64,000 bases of DNA from assembly GCF_000521215.1 (NCBI RefSeq), contig NZ_KI928941.1, forward strand, positions 77,362 through 141,361. The letters are read 5' to 3'. The position numbers and the translations under genes were made by a program. This DNA is from Labrenzia sp. DG1229 (lineage in GTDB: Bacteria; Pseudomonadota; Alphaproteobacteria; Rhizobiales; Stappiaceae). Shown here piece after piece: positions 44,905-53,386 of this stretch (its first letter is position 1; the number at the start of each line of letters is the position of its first letter). Below the pieces are notes generated by a model. That model was given only the letters and a program-made list of their open reading frames with translations, did not search any database and was not told where the DNA came from.

Positions 44905-45384
44905 ATGATGAAAACCCTGCTTCCTGCCGCCGTTTTGGCAACCACGCTGGCTGCCGCGCCGGTCGCTCTGGCCTCGAGCAACGACAGCACCGCGATCGAA
45001 GGCACCTATCTGCTGGTGCAGCCCAACGAAAGCCAACGGGTCCTGGCCCTCAACCCAGGCGGTTCGGTCAATCTTGTCAGCCAGGGACAACAGGTTCGCG
45101 GTTACACATCCGGACTTGGAAGCTGGAAAATGACAGGACCGGACACGGCCCGCGCTGCCATCATCGACTTCAACGACCCGGAAACAACAGCTGATGGCAA
45201 TGGCGCGTCGCAAATTGTCTATGACCTGACCTTTTCCGGCGAAACCGATGGCCAGTTCCAGAGTGTCACCGGACAGTTCTCAGGCCAGGCATTTGCCAAG
45301 GGTAAGAACCCCCTCGCCGAAGATGTCCAGCCGGCGCGCAAATTCGGCAACCGGTTCGATGGCATGCGCATCGGCGTCAACTGA
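44905..45384 (+). CDS. Exported small protein of unknown function
   Basis: This 159-residue protein has a clear signal peptide (MMKTLLPAAVLATTLAAAPVALA), then a mature domain of about 135 residues. That domain contains STAIEGTYLLVQPNES and LGSWKMTGPDTARAAIIDFN, with strands of the kind seen in small beta-barrel periplasmic proteins. GAGGAG sits 8 bases before the ATG at 44905. No family is recognised. A long AT-rich leader precedes it. Confidence 0.75.
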   Translation: MMKTLLPAAVLATTLAAAPVALASSNDSTAIEGTYLLVQPNESQRVLALNPGGSVNLVSQGQQVRGYTSGLGSWKMTGPDTARAAIIDFNDPETTADGNGASQIVYDLTFSGETDGQFQSVTGQFSGQAFAKGKNPLAEDVQPARKFGNRFDGMRIGVN

Positions 45385-45397
45385 CCCAGCCGGTCAG
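45381..45397 (+). terminator. Short hairpin at the end of the exported-protein gene
   Basis: CTGACC-CAGCC-GGTCAG, a perfect 6-bp stem, starts at the stop codon. No T-run follows, so this is weak evidence for termination. Confidence 0.3.
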
Positions 45398-45588
45398 ACA
45401 AGGACCGTCAGGATAAACCCGTGAAGTTCAGGCGCGAAATTTGGCTCGGCTTGTTAACGTCAACCGCATGAAAAAGAGTGCCAGTGGTCAAAGGCCGCTG
45501 GCAGACTCTTCGCTCACGGCCCTGGTTGATCGCTTGTATTTCGGCAAATGTCGTGAGCGTCGGCTTCAGAAAGATGCAACCCCGAGAC

Positions 45589-45960
45589 TCACGAACCCGG
45601 GCAGCGATTCAACGACCCGCTTTTGTGCGGGAAATTCCAACGCAGGATCAACTCATCGCCGGTGAGCTGCATTCCGATGAGATAGCTGCGCTCAGAATCT
45701 TCACCGCATTGCGCATTAGCCGCAGTGAATGCACCGTTCTCTCTCGCCTCAACCGGCCCCCATTTGAGAGCGCACCAGAGCTGCCCCTGTCTGAGCCAGT
45801 TCCGCCCGATCTCGAACGGCTCCGACAACAGCGTTCCGCCGGGCTGGACCGGCGTCCGCGCGCACTGCGCCTTCGTACCCCAGGTTCCAAGAAAGGCGAC
45901 GTGTTCACCTGCGCTGGCAGGGGTGGCAAAAAGAGCGAACAGCAGAAGAAGGTAGCGCAT
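45589..45960 (-). CDS. Small exported cysteine-containing protein of unknown function
   Basis: This 123-residue protein has a signal peptide (MRYLLLLFALFATPASA) followed by a mature part with five cysteines (TKAQCAR, LWCALKWG, ANAQCGEDS and NRCPGS among them), which could form disulphides in the periplasm. I do not recognise a family. There is no strong Shine-Dalgarno, so the call rests on the signal peptide and cysteine pattern. Confidence 0.6.
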   Translation of the reverse strand: MRYLLLLFALFATPASAGEHVAFLGTWGTKAQCARTPVQPGGTLLSEPFEIGRNWLRQGQLWCALKWGPVEARENGAFTAANAQCGEDSERSYLIGMQLTGDELILRWNFPHKSGSLNRCPGS

Positions 45961-46078
45961 GAGAAAGGCTTAGCAGTGCCTCCCCGGACAGCTTAATCAA
46001 TTCGCCTTGAGCGTTGGTCCAGGTACGCCCGAAACTGTCTGACGATCGGGCAATTCAGCCTCACGTCGGGGATTGACA

Positions 46079-46543
46079 CTAAACTGGCACCTGCAACCCG
46101 ACTTTCACACGGTTCACCACAACGTTGGAATGAAACCGGCGGATGTTGGGATTATCCGTAAACACCTGGCGGCTGAACTCTTCATACGCCGCCATGTCTG
46201 TTGAGGTTACGACCAGGATGAAGTCGGTATGACCCGTGACGTAGTAGCACTGCTGAACATCCTTCAACTCCAGCATTGAGCGCCGAAATTCATCCAAAAG
46301 ATCTGTGCGCTCACGCTCGAGTTCGACTTCGACGATGAAGGTCATGGGACGTCCGACCGCCTTGGCCGACAGGACAGAAATATCCGCCTCGATGATCCCC
46401 TCGTCCCGAAACCGCTTCAGACGACGTTGAACGGATGACCGCGACAATCGGGTCTTTTCGCCCAGTTCGTCAGCCGTCAGGCGATTGTCGCGCTGAAGAA
46501 TCTCAAGAAGCCGCTTGTCAGCATCATCCAGGGCATTGGGCAT
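46079..46543 (-). CDS. Lrp/AsnC-family transcriptional regulator
   Basis: This 154-residue protein has an AsnC-type helix-turn-helix (LLEILQRDNRLTADELGEKTRLSRSSVQRRLKRF) and a C-terminal RAM-like amino-acid-sensing domain (YYVTGHTDFILVVTSTDMAAYEEF). I set the ATG at 46543 because AGG lies 5 bases before it; an ATG at 46558 is possible. It is divergent from a class IV aminotransferase, with an 11-bp inverted repeat across the shared promoter, so it probably controls that gene in response to an amino acid. Confidence 0.88.
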   Translation of the reverse strand: MPNALDDADKRLLEILQRDNRLTADELGEKTRLSRSSVQRRLKRFRDEGIIEADISVLSAKAVGRPMTFIVEVELERERTDLLDEFRRSMLELKDVQQCYYVTGHTDFILVVTSTDMAAYEEFSRQVFTDNPNIRRFHSNVVVNRVKVGLQVPV

Positions 46544-46611
46544 TTTGCCTACTTTCATTCCAGGTTTCGCAACAATTTACTCAATTAAGTCCGATAATAC
46601 AGGCAAAATGC
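46540..46611. promoter_or_regulatory. Inverted repeat pair in the Lrp/aminotransferase promoter
   Basis: GCATTTTGCCT at 46540-46550 and AGGCAAAATGC at 46601-46611 are exact complements, 50 bases apart. The first overlaps the Lrp start codon and the second lies upstream of the aminotransferase. Their spacing fits wrapping by an Lrp octamer. Confidence 0.55.
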
Positions 46612-46669
46612 TCAATTTTCTTTGCTAGTCTTTCCCATCGAACCCGTTGCACCAAGCGAAGGCCCGATC

Positions 46670-47620
46670 ATGCGCAAACTGCCTGAATTGTCCGAACGTC
46701 ACATCGACCACCGCGCCTACCCGCCAGGAGTGGCGTATATGGACGGCCAGTATCTGCCGATGCATGAGGCAAAAATCTCGGTCTTGGACTACGGCTTTCT
46801 CCACTCGGACGCGACCTATGATGTGGCTCATGTGTGGAACGGCTCGTTTTTCAGACTGCAGGATCACCTGGACCGCTTTTTTCGCGGTATGGACGAACTG
46901 CATATGTCCATCGGCTACGACAAGGAACAGGTCACGGAGGTTCTCCGCAATTGCGTGGCCTTGTCCGGGTTCAGGAACGCTTATGTCGAGGTGATCTGCA
47001 CCAGGGGAACGTCGCCGGAATTCAGCCGGGATCCGAGGAATTCTGAAAACCGCCTCATCGCATTTGCCCTTCCGTTCGGGTCCGTGGCCAACGAGGAACA
47101 GATGGAACACGGTCTGCATCTGGCAATAACAGATGTCCTGCGCATTCCACCGAGCTCTGTCGATCCAACCGTGAAAAACTACCATTGGCTGGACTTGGTG
47201 AAAGGTCTTTACGCTGCTTATGAACGCGGCGCGGACACGGCGGTTCTGGTTGACGGCAAGGGCAATATCTCCGAAGGGCCCGGCTTCAACATTTTCGCGG
47301 TAAAGGACGGCCTGGTGGCCACGCCGGACACGAGCGTCCTGTTGGGCGTTACCCGCCGGACCATCTTCGATATCTGCGCAAGGATGGACCTCACATGCCG
47401 GTCTCTAGACATTTCGGTTTTGGACTTGAGGTCAGCGGATGAGGTCTTCATAACATCGACTGCCGGCGGGGTTATGCCGGTGACGCGCATTGATGGAAAG
47501 TCGATCGGATCGGGCGCAATCGGCCCGCTCTACAAGCGTATCAGGACAATGTACTGGCAATTGCACGACGCCGCGGAGCATCGCACGCCCATCTCCTATC
47601 CTGTGAAGGAGAATGACTGA
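46670..47620 (+). CDS. Class IV (branched-chain/D-amino acid type) aminotransferase
   Basis: This 316-residue PLP enzyme of fold type IV has SVLDYGFLHSDATYDVAHVWNG near the N-terminus. The PLP lysine is in VKNYHWLDLVKG, and the binding loop is ISEGPGFNIFAVKDG followed by LLGVTRRTIFDI. Fold type IV includes branched-chain, D-alanine and (R)-amine transaminases and aminodeoxychorismate lyase; the exact substrate is open. The DLHS-like loop and the divergent Lrp regulator suggest an amino acid or amine. GAAGG lies 7 bases before the ATG at 46670. Confidence 0.87.
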   Translation: MRKLPELSERHIDHRAYPPGVAYMDGQYLPMHEAKISVLDYGFLHSDATYDVAHVWNGSFFRLQDHLDRFFRGMDELHMSIGYDKEQVTEVLRNCVALSGFRNAYVEVICTRGTSPEFSRDPRNSENRLIAFALPFGSVANEEQMEHGLHLAITDVLRIPPSSVDPTVKNYHWLDLVKGLYAAYERGADTAVLVDGKGNISEGPGFNIFAVKDGLVATPDTSVLLGVTRRTIFDICARMDLTCRSLDISVLDLRSADEVFITSTAGGVMPVTRIDGKSIGSGAIGPLYKRIRTMYWQLHDAAEHRTPISYPVKEND

Positions 47621-47662
47621 CACCGCTCAAACATGACCGTGTGGTGCTCAAGAACTGCGGCC

Positions 47663-48808
47663 TCACGACAGGCCCTTTGGTGCCAGGTCGCCAATCGAGC
47701 CTTCTTCGACTTCCGGCGGTTGCCGTCTCTCGGTTTTTGCAGTCGCCGGCAAGGGCGTGTCGAATGCGTAGTCCGGGTCGATCTTCTGCCGTTCCCAGGT
47801 GTCAAGCATTTCGCGCCAAGCGCTTGTAAGAGTGCGCGGTTCAGGCATGTCGTCCCTGATCTCATCTGCCAGCATCGGCAAATTGTAGCAGGGAATGCCC
47901 GCATACATGTGATGCTCGGCATGCCAGTTCATGTGCCAATAGAGAAATTCGACGAATTTCGGCAGGCGAATGGACCTGGTGCTTTTGCGGAAATCATTCG
48001 TGCCTTCCATCAATCCGCAATGCTGAGTCAGCCCGACGAAATAACTCAGCCAGTTCGCGATGAAACTCGGCACCGTGATGATCAGCGGCAACACCCACTG
48101 GCCTGTAACGATCGCCACAATGAGCACGGCGCCGTGAAATACCAGCTGGATCCTGGACCACCGGACCGAGTTTCTGTGCTGGTCCGGCTGGTCCTCATGC
48201 AGCGCCTCCAGCCATTCATTGGCGGGAACTTCCACCGGACCGATCTTGCCGAGCGCGTCCAGCACCGTCAGCCAGACCGCCGACACAAAGCCGCCCTTGC
48301 CGAATGTCCGCCCCGGCTGGGTCATGAGGTTGACCGTGAACATCTGCAAGAGGAACGTCCGGCCCACATTCGGGTGCACAGGCAGTAATACTTCCCGGTC
48401 GCCTTCCGGATGCAGGGTATAGCGGTGATGATAGGTATGGCTGGCGGCATAGTCGAACGGGTTCCACCAGGAAATCAGGCTGAAGAGATAGAGAAAAAAG
48501 TCGTTGAGCCACTTGGTTTTGAACACTGTCCCGTGGCCAAGTTCATGTACTGCCGTGCCCTTGAAGAATGACGCCACGGTGCCGTGGGCGAAGAGCGCGA
48601 TCACGAACAGGAGCCAAAGGTTCTGCGCCCAGGTCAGATAGACCGCCAGGCCCGTCAGGCAGAAGAGGGCGAAATGCCCGCCCGCCTGGAACCAGCCCTT
48701 GACGTCGTCGCGCCGGGAAAGCTCCCGAAACCTGGCCGGCGGCATCTTCGAGCGATACCATTGCGGCTTCAGGGTTTCCCGAACCTTTGATAGCGGCTGA
48801 TACGACAT
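47663..48808 (-). CDS. Membrane fatty-acid desaturase/hydroxylase-type protein
   Basis: This 381-residue integral membrane protein has the three histidine boxes of fatty-acid desaturases: HELGHGT near residue 90, HTYHHRY near 125 and HAEHHMY near 315. Four or more membrane helices surround them. It would use a di-iron centre to introduce a double bond or hydroxyl into an acyl chain. The ATG at 48808 follows GGGAGTGGG-like text. It converges on the aminotransferase gene. Carotenoid or sphingolipid substrates cannot be excluded. Confidence 0.88.
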   Translation of the reverse strand: MSYQPLSKVRETLKPQWYRSKMPPARFRELSRRDDVKGWFQAGGHFALFCLTGLAVYLTWAQNLWLLFVIALFAHGTVASFFKGTAVHELGHGTVFKTKWLNDFFLYLFSLISWWNPFDYAASHTYHHRYTLHPEGDREVLLPVHPNVGRTFLLQMFTVNLMTQPGRTFGKGGFVSAVWLTVLDALGKIGPVEVPANEWLEALHEDQPDQHRNSVRWSRIQLVFHGAVLIVAIVTGQWVLPLIITVPSFIANWLSYFVGLTQHCGLMEGTNDFRKSTRSIRLPKFVEFLYWHMNWHAEHHMYAGIPCYNLPMLADEIRDDMPEPRTLTSAWREMLDTWERQKIDPDYAFDTPLPATAKTERRQPPEVEEGSIGDLAPKGLS

Positions 48809-49308
48809 CCCACTCCCTCACATCGCCAAAATACGTTTTTGCCCAGCCAAGCATAGCCAAATCCGCCACTGCCCGCCAAGGGTGTGTGCAGCCGGGCTTC
48901 ACCGTCAAAGGCAGACTGAACGCCTGAGCCTGCGCAGTCGCCTTCCCGTTTTCCTCTTCCCGCGTCCAATGGTTGCGCTCAACCAACTCATCATTGGACA
49001 CGGCAACCTCTCAGCCATCTGCAACGGCTAAGGTGCTTTTATTTCCTCTTGCATCCCCACCCGCGGTCGCCTGGGCCCGCAGGTGCTTGCCGACAGAAGG
49101 ACCGAGGTCTCGATTGGTTGTGACAACATCGCGAGCAGACCGGTGCCTTGGGGGTCTTCAGTCAGGGAACCCGGACATTCACGCGTTCAAAACGGACAGT
49201 CGCTCAAGTCCTTTCCAGTGACGTGCAATTTCCAACCATTGCCGACCTTGAGAATTTAGGTCCATATGCGTTCCAAGAAAAAATCCAACAGAGAATCACC
49301 AAGGCGAT
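48809..49308. other. Intergenic region between divergent genes, nothing supported
   Basis: These 500 bases hold no recognisable gene. A minus-strand frame (48543-49001) mostly overlaps the desaturase gene in another phase and is rejected. I see no strong palindrome or repeat. Confidence 0.45.
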
Positions 49309-50190
49309 ATGGGTCAGAATACAGAATCGAATGCACGCGGCATCATCCTGATGGTTCTGTCCATGGGCGCTTTCGCGATAGCCGATACGTTGATCAAACT
49401 GGTGTCGGGGGACGTTGCACCTGCACAAATCATGTTTCTGATGATGGCCGGTGGCTCGGTTATGTTTTGCCTGATGGCCAAGGCGCAAGGTGCGCAGTTG
49501 ATTGATCGCCGGGTAATTGCGCCCGTCTTCCTGCTTCGTTATCTCGCCGAAGTCGTTGCAATGGTCGGCATGGTGATGGCCTTGGCACATGTGCCGCTGT
49601 CAGCGGTGGGAGCCATAATTCAGGCGACGCCCTTGCTGGTTGCCCTCGGAGCCGTCTTGTTCCTCGGAGAGAAAGTGAGCTGGCGGCGCTGGAGCACGAT
49701 TGTCCTCGGGTTTGCCGGTGTTCTGCTCATCGTTCAACCGGGTGCCGAAGGCTTTGATGCCTTGGCCCTTTGGGCGGTTTTCGCGATGGTTGGATTGTCA
49801 GTTCGCGACCTGACAACACGCATGACCCCACCCGACATGGCCTCCGCAAGCCTTGCTGCCTATTCGGCGGTGGCGGCATTGCCCTTTGCCATGGCCTGGA
49901 TCCTTCTGGATGGAGACAGCTTTCTGCCACCGGAGGCGGACTGGGTGATGCTGATTTCCATTGTCCTGCTAGGCTCTCTGGGATATTTGCTGCTTACCGC
50001 GTCCATTCGCGCAACCAGCATTTCAGTCGTTTCTCCCTTTCGATATTCACGCCTTATATTCATGTTGATTTTGGGCGTCCTGGTATTCGATGAGCGCCCA
50101 GGCCTCCCGGTCCTTGCCGGAGCATCGCTGATTGTCCTCTCGGGCCTCTACATGATGTGGCGTGAGCGTGTCCTGAAACTGACGGGCTAG
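49309..50190 (+). CDS. EamA/DMT-superfamily transporter
   Basis: This 293-residue inner-membrane protein has ten hydrophobic segments in two EamA repeats. The end of the first repeat reads VPLSAVGAIIQATPLLVALGAVLFLGEKVSW, and that of the second ISVVSPFRYSRLIFMLILGVLVFDERP; I cite key parts LGEKVSWRRW and FDERPGLPVL. Such proteins export amino acids or other metabolites. AAGG lies upstream of the ATG. It is monocistronic. Confidence 0.88.
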   Translation: MGQNTESNARGIILMVLSMGAFAIADTLIKLVSGDVAPAQIMFLMMAGGSVMFCLMAKAQGAQLIDRRVIAPVFLLRYLAEVVAMVGMVMALAHVPLSAVGAIIQATPLLVALGAVLFLGEKVSWRRWSTIVLGFAGVLLIVQPGAEGFDALALWAVFAMVGLSVRDLTTRMTPPDMASASLAAYSAVAALPFAMAWILLDGDSFLPPEADWVMLISIVLLGSLGYLLLTASIRATSISVVSPFRYSRLIFMLILGVLVFDERPGLPVLAGASLIVLSGLYMMWRERVLKLTG

Positions 50191-50225
50191 CCCGGCTTCT
50201 GACACAACAACCACGCCTCTCCACC

Positions 50226-50340
50226 TTGTCATCCCGAACGCAGTGCAGCGGAGATCCGGGATCCGGTACTGCGTGTGGTCAGCGCAAAAAAGACCATCTG
50301 GCAAACGTCTGCCGGAAACCGGACTTCGCCTGGATGACAA
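50226..50340. repeat. Short palindromic intergenic repeat (REP/MITE-like)
   Basis: The element begins TTGTCATCC and ends with the exact complement GGATGACAA. It contains the phrase GCAGCGGAGATCCGGGATCC, which resembles a dispersed repeat (TCATCCCGGACG...GGAGATCCGGGATCC) found in many alphaproteobacterial intergenic regions. It occupies the gap between the EamA gene and the WYL-like regulator gene. It carries no coding sequence. Confidence 0.6.
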
Positions 50341-50356
50341 TCCGGAAGAGCGTTGA

Positions 50357-50983
50357 TCAGCCCTGTTCTTTCCTTTGAAACCTGATGGAAGAAATATTCA
50401 CCCGGCCCCAGCTTGCCGCCGGTATCGACACCTGCGTCAGATCATCCCTGACGAACCAGTTCGTGTCATCCAGCGTCAACCCGACCGGGTGGATCGACAA
50501 TTCATCCGGCGTTGCGAAACGTAGCCTGACCTTGGTGCCGGCTCGGACCGCCATTGACATTGCGCGAACACGCGGATCATCCACCGCAGTGTTCCGGTTC
50601 AGGCTGAATTGCTCTGTGGTTGTCATGACCTCCAGCCGGGTCTTGTCCGGCAGGCTTTCGATGAGTTTTGCCTGGGCCCGCTTTGCGGCATTCTCCAAAC
50701 CAAGGGCTGACACCATGGGTGTGTCGGCGGAAAGAACGAGGCCAAGTGCGGTCGCTTCGTCTTGAGCAAGTCCTGTGAGGCGCGTGCGATAATTGAACCC
50801 CAGCTCAATGCCGCCGCCATTGCCCTGATAAACGACGATCGGCAATCCGGCCTCGGTCATGGCATCCACGTCACGCAGGATCGTGCGCGGGGCGACCTCA
50901 AGCTCCTCTGCAAGTTGAACCGACGTCTGCCGCCCCCGGTTTTGCAGGATCAACAGGATTTGCAGCAAGCGGGCCGCGCGCAT
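50357..50983 (-). CDS. HTH_11/WYL-like transcriptional regulator
   Basis: This 208-residue protein starts with a winged helix of the HTH_11 type (RAARLLQILLILQNRGRQTSVQLAEELEVAPRTILRDVDAM, key part SVQLAEELEVAPRTILRD). The remainder resembles the linker and part of a WYL sensor domain but is shorter than usual (about 230-320 residues). It is divergent from an SRPBCC gene across a perfect palindrome that overlaps both upstream regions, so it probably controls itself and that pair. Confidence 0.82.
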   Translation of the reverse strand: MRAARLLQILLILQNRGRQTSVQLAEELEVAPRTILRDVDAMTEAGLPIVVYQGNGGGIELGFNYRTRLTGLAQDEATALGLVLSADTPMVSALGLENAAKRAQAKLIESLPDKTRLEVMTTTEQFSLNRNTAVDDPRVRAMSMAVRAGTKVRLRFATPDELSIHPVGLTLDDTNWFVRDDLTQVSIPAASWGRVNISSIRFQRKEQG

Positions 50984-50995
50984 GAGACATCTCCA

Positions 50996-51018
50996 AACAT
51001 GACATAAGATGTCATGTT
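50996..51018. promoter_or_regulatory. Perfect palindrome between the WYL-like and SRPBCC genes
   Basis: AACATGACAT at 50996-51005 is mirrored exactly by ATGTCATGTT at 51009-51018 with a 3-base centre. It lies 13 bases before the regulator ATG and 41 before the SRPBCC ATG, and is the likely operator for both. Confidence 0.7.
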
Positions 51019-51058
51019 ACCTCGTTTAAGCGTTCCAGTGTCAATCAAGAGGAGCGAC

Positions 51059-51481
51059 ATGAAAACCTACAGGAAATCCATCGACATCGACGCCACGATC
51101 AATGAGGTCTGGCAGGTCTTGACCGAAGACCTGCCGCGTGAGCCAGATCCATTCGGCATTCTTCGGATCGACGGCACACTTGCCGCAGGTTGTCGCATAA
51201 AGCTCTGGTCCGAAATTGAACCGAACCGAGCTTTTGCGCTAACCGTGACTGAATTCCAGCCTCCTCACACGATGGTCTGGCACGGGGGGATGCCGCTGGG
51301 GCTCTTTACGGGAACCCGAACATTCTCCTTGTCGACCGCAGGCGGGACGACGAGATTTGACATGAAAGAAGTCTTTAGCGGCCTGTTTTCCGGTCTGGTC
51401 GTGAAGTCGATGCCGGATCTGACACCAGGCTTCAAAAAATTTGCCGACGCACTGAAGGAAAAGGCAGAGCATCATGGATGA
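51059..51481 (+). CDS. SRPBCC (START-like) domain protein
   Basis: This 140-residue protein shows the SRPBCC pattern: KSIDIDATINEVWQVLTED at the start, PPHTMVWHGGMPLGLFTGTRTF in the middle and a long C-terminal helix. These proteins bind hydrophobic ligands in a deep cavity; many are uncharacterised. AGAGGAGC precedes the ATG at 51059. The stop overlaps the start of the next gene by eight bases. The divergent WYL-like gene is its likely regulator. Confidence 0.85.
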   Translation: MKTYRKSIDIDATINEVWQVLTEDLPREPDPFGILRIDGTLAAGCRIKLWSEIEPNRAFALTVTEFQPPHTMVWHGGMPLGLFTGTRTFSLSTAGGTTRFDMKEVFSGLFSGLVVKSMPDLTPGFKKFADALKEKAEHHG

Positions 51482-51890
51482 TGTCATATACGGTTCGGGC
51501 ACGCCGGAAGATCCGTGGATTTTGAAAACACCCCCGCTGACCTCAGAATTCCAGGTCTGGAAGGATGAAGCGAACGACCCGCCTGCTCTGGTCGTGCAAG
51601 TTGGCAAGACCCGCCTCTCCTATCAGCTCCGCGCTCTGGAAGATGCACATGAAATGCTGAAAAGCCATGGAGACTGGATGCCGCTCGGCAACGCAGACGA
51701 GGGAAAACCGACCAAGCCCGAAACGCTGGAAGACTGGGCGCGTTCCAGGGACAACCCCGTCGGCGGCTATTACGGTCTGCGCAAGGGCTACCGCGGCCGC
51801 TTCGCAAATTATGTAGGTCCGACGCTGGAACTCCTGGGACTGGCTGAGCTGGAACATAACGCACGAAACAACCGGATACGGGCGATCTGA
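51474..51890 (+). CDS. Conserved small protein of unknown function (GTPEDPWxLKTPP type)
   Basis: This 138-residue protein contains GSGTPEDPWILKTPPLTSEF near the N-terminus and YYGLRKGYRGRFANYVGPTLE near the C-terminus. I associate this pattern with an uncharacterised family (possibly DUF6855), with low certainty about the number. It starts inside the last codons of the SRPBCC gene, so the two are translationally coupled and probably act together. A hairpin follows the stop codon. Confidence 0.75.
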   Translation: MDDVIYGSGTPEDPWILKTPPLTSEFQVWKDEANDPPALVVQVGKTRLSYQLRALEDAHEMLKSHGDWMPLGNADEGKPTKPETLEDWARSRDNPVGGYYGLRKGYRGRFANYVGPTLELLGLAELEHNARNNRIRAI

Positions 51891-51893
51891 GAG

Positions 51894-51915
51894 GGTGGTC
51901 GTCCAGGCGATCACC
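51894..51915 (+). terminator. Hairpin at the end of the SRPBCC operon
   Basis: GGTGGTCG and CGATCACC pair over 8 positions (one G-U) around TCCAGG, starting 4 bases after the stop codon. No T-run follows. Confidence 0.4.
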
Positions 51916-52447
51916 TGCCCTCATGGCAACAAACTTCAGCATTCTGGACAGGCTGTTGAGCTTCAAGCACCCGATGTCTGCTCGACGTCAAGGGCATGAA
52001 CCTTGAACATGTTGCTGAACTCGGTTTCGACCGGACGTTCGCCGCGCTTGCGAACGGCGGCGGTCGGATCTCGAAACCAGTCCTGCGGGATTTCCGTGCG
52101 TACAACAAGGAGAACCACCACCACTCGGGCAACGTGGCATCTGCGTCGAATTTCTGAGAGTTTTGAGTAGTGAACCGAGATTTCGCACGGAGTTACATGC
52201 GGAAACTACGAGTTGCCGTAGTTCGGCTCGAAACATGGAATTGGTGGTGCATGGCTTCACTACCGGGTCCACATTCGGGCCGACAGCAGGCATTCGAGTT
52301 CCCCGGGCATGCAGTCGCTTCCGGCCCAAACCGGACATTGCTCGTCATGTCGGTCAAGGTCTGCTTTTCCGGCACATGGCCAAGCATGCGAGGCGATTTA
52401 CCGTCGCCCGCATAGGCTGTCGCGAACCGGCCTGAAACGATGCGGGG
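51916..52447. other. Intergenic region with a possible tiny ORF
   Basis: These ~530 bases separate convergent genes. A 53-codon plus-strand frame at 51996-52157 (starting MNLEHVAELGFDRTF) has coding-like codon use but only AAGG two bases before its ATG; it may be a tiny gene or a remnant. The stretch TTCCGGCCCAAACCGGACAT near 52320 resembles a dispersed intergenic repeat. Nothing else is supported. Confidence 0.35.
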
Positions 52448-53293
52448 CTAACCCTCGAAGTCGGGTAACGGTGGAAGGCTTCGAAGGTAGAGCACTATCG
52501 CACTGAGGTCGTCATCGCTCATCTGTGCCAGATTGCCGTAGGGCATCGGCGGGAGCATCGGTTTTCCATCCGGTCGCTTGCCTCCGACGATCATCGTTTT
52601 GATTTCGGCATCCGTGTAATCAGCCAACCCATCTTCATGGCTCGTCAGGTTGGAGGCGACGGATACACCCCACGGACCATGAAATTCGAAGCCTCCCGCA
52701 CCTAGGTGGGTCTCCACCATCGGTCCTTTTGGGCTCATCGGAGAATGACATTCCATACAGTGCGCAACTGGACCCGCCAAGTATCGCCCATACTCGATCG
52801 TAACAGTTTCAGCCGGCTGCGCCACGGAGCCGACGGGCGGCCCATATGCCGGTGGCAAATCAATCTTGTATTCGCTCTCACCCGGATCATTTTCGACCGC
52901 CGGGATCGTTCGAAGGTAAAGGACCATGCTCATCACGTCATCGTCTGACAGACCGCGATACATCGTAAAGGGCATTGGCGGCCCTATCAGGGATCCGTCA
53001 GGACGAAGACCTTCCCGGATCGAGCGTGCAAGCTCATCATCTGACCAACCGGCGATCCGTGACATCGGAGTAATATTCGGAGCAATTGCTTTGAACGCGG
53101 GATTTTCTTCAACAAGGCGCCCGCTCAGATTTGCGTCCATGACTGGCCCATTGGGTCCCATGGGCGTGTGACAGTTGCCGCACCCGGCAATACCTTCGAC
53201 GAGATAGCGTCCCCGATCAACACTTGGTTCCGCCAAGGTGATGCTCGGCATGATAAAAAGACCTAGTGCGCCAAATAGAAAAATCGCTTTCAT
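52448..53293 (-). CDS. Di-haem cytochrome c family protein
   Basis: This 281-residue exported protein has a signal peptide (MKAIFLFGALGLFIMPSITLA) and two CxxCH haem-binding sites, CGNCH near residue 38 and CMECH near 180, each with a following methionine-rich segment (PPMPF and PPMPY). Each module resembles the cytochrome subunits of membrane dehydrogenases. It probably carries electrons in the periplasm; no dehydrogenase partner is adjacent. GGGGGAAC lies before the ATG at 53293. Confidence 0.88.
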   Translation of the reverse strand: MKAIFLFGALGLFIMPSITLAEPSVDRGRYLVEGIAGCGNCHTPMGPNGPVMDANLSGRLVEENPAFKAIAPNITPMSRIAGWSDDELARSIREGLRPDGSLIGPPMPFTMYRGLSDDDVMSMVLYLRTIPAVENDPGESEYKIDLPPAYGPPVGSVAQPAETVTIEYGRYLAGPVAHCMECHSPMSPKGPMVETHLGAGGFEFHGPWGVSVASNLTSHEDGLADYTDAEIKTMIVGGKRPDGKPMLPPMPYGNLAQMSDDDLSAIVLYLRSLPPLPDFEG

Positions 53294-53386
53294 GATGTGT
53301 TCCCCCTCCACAAGACAAAAGCTTACGAGCAATGATCGACGGATGGCAAACCATTAATCGGAGAGAGGAAATGCTGCATGTTTGGT

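Noticed and set aside
48543-49001. 152-codon minus-strand frame overlapping the desaturase start
   Set aside because: Most of it lies in another phase of the desaturase gene, and the unique part has no family pattern.
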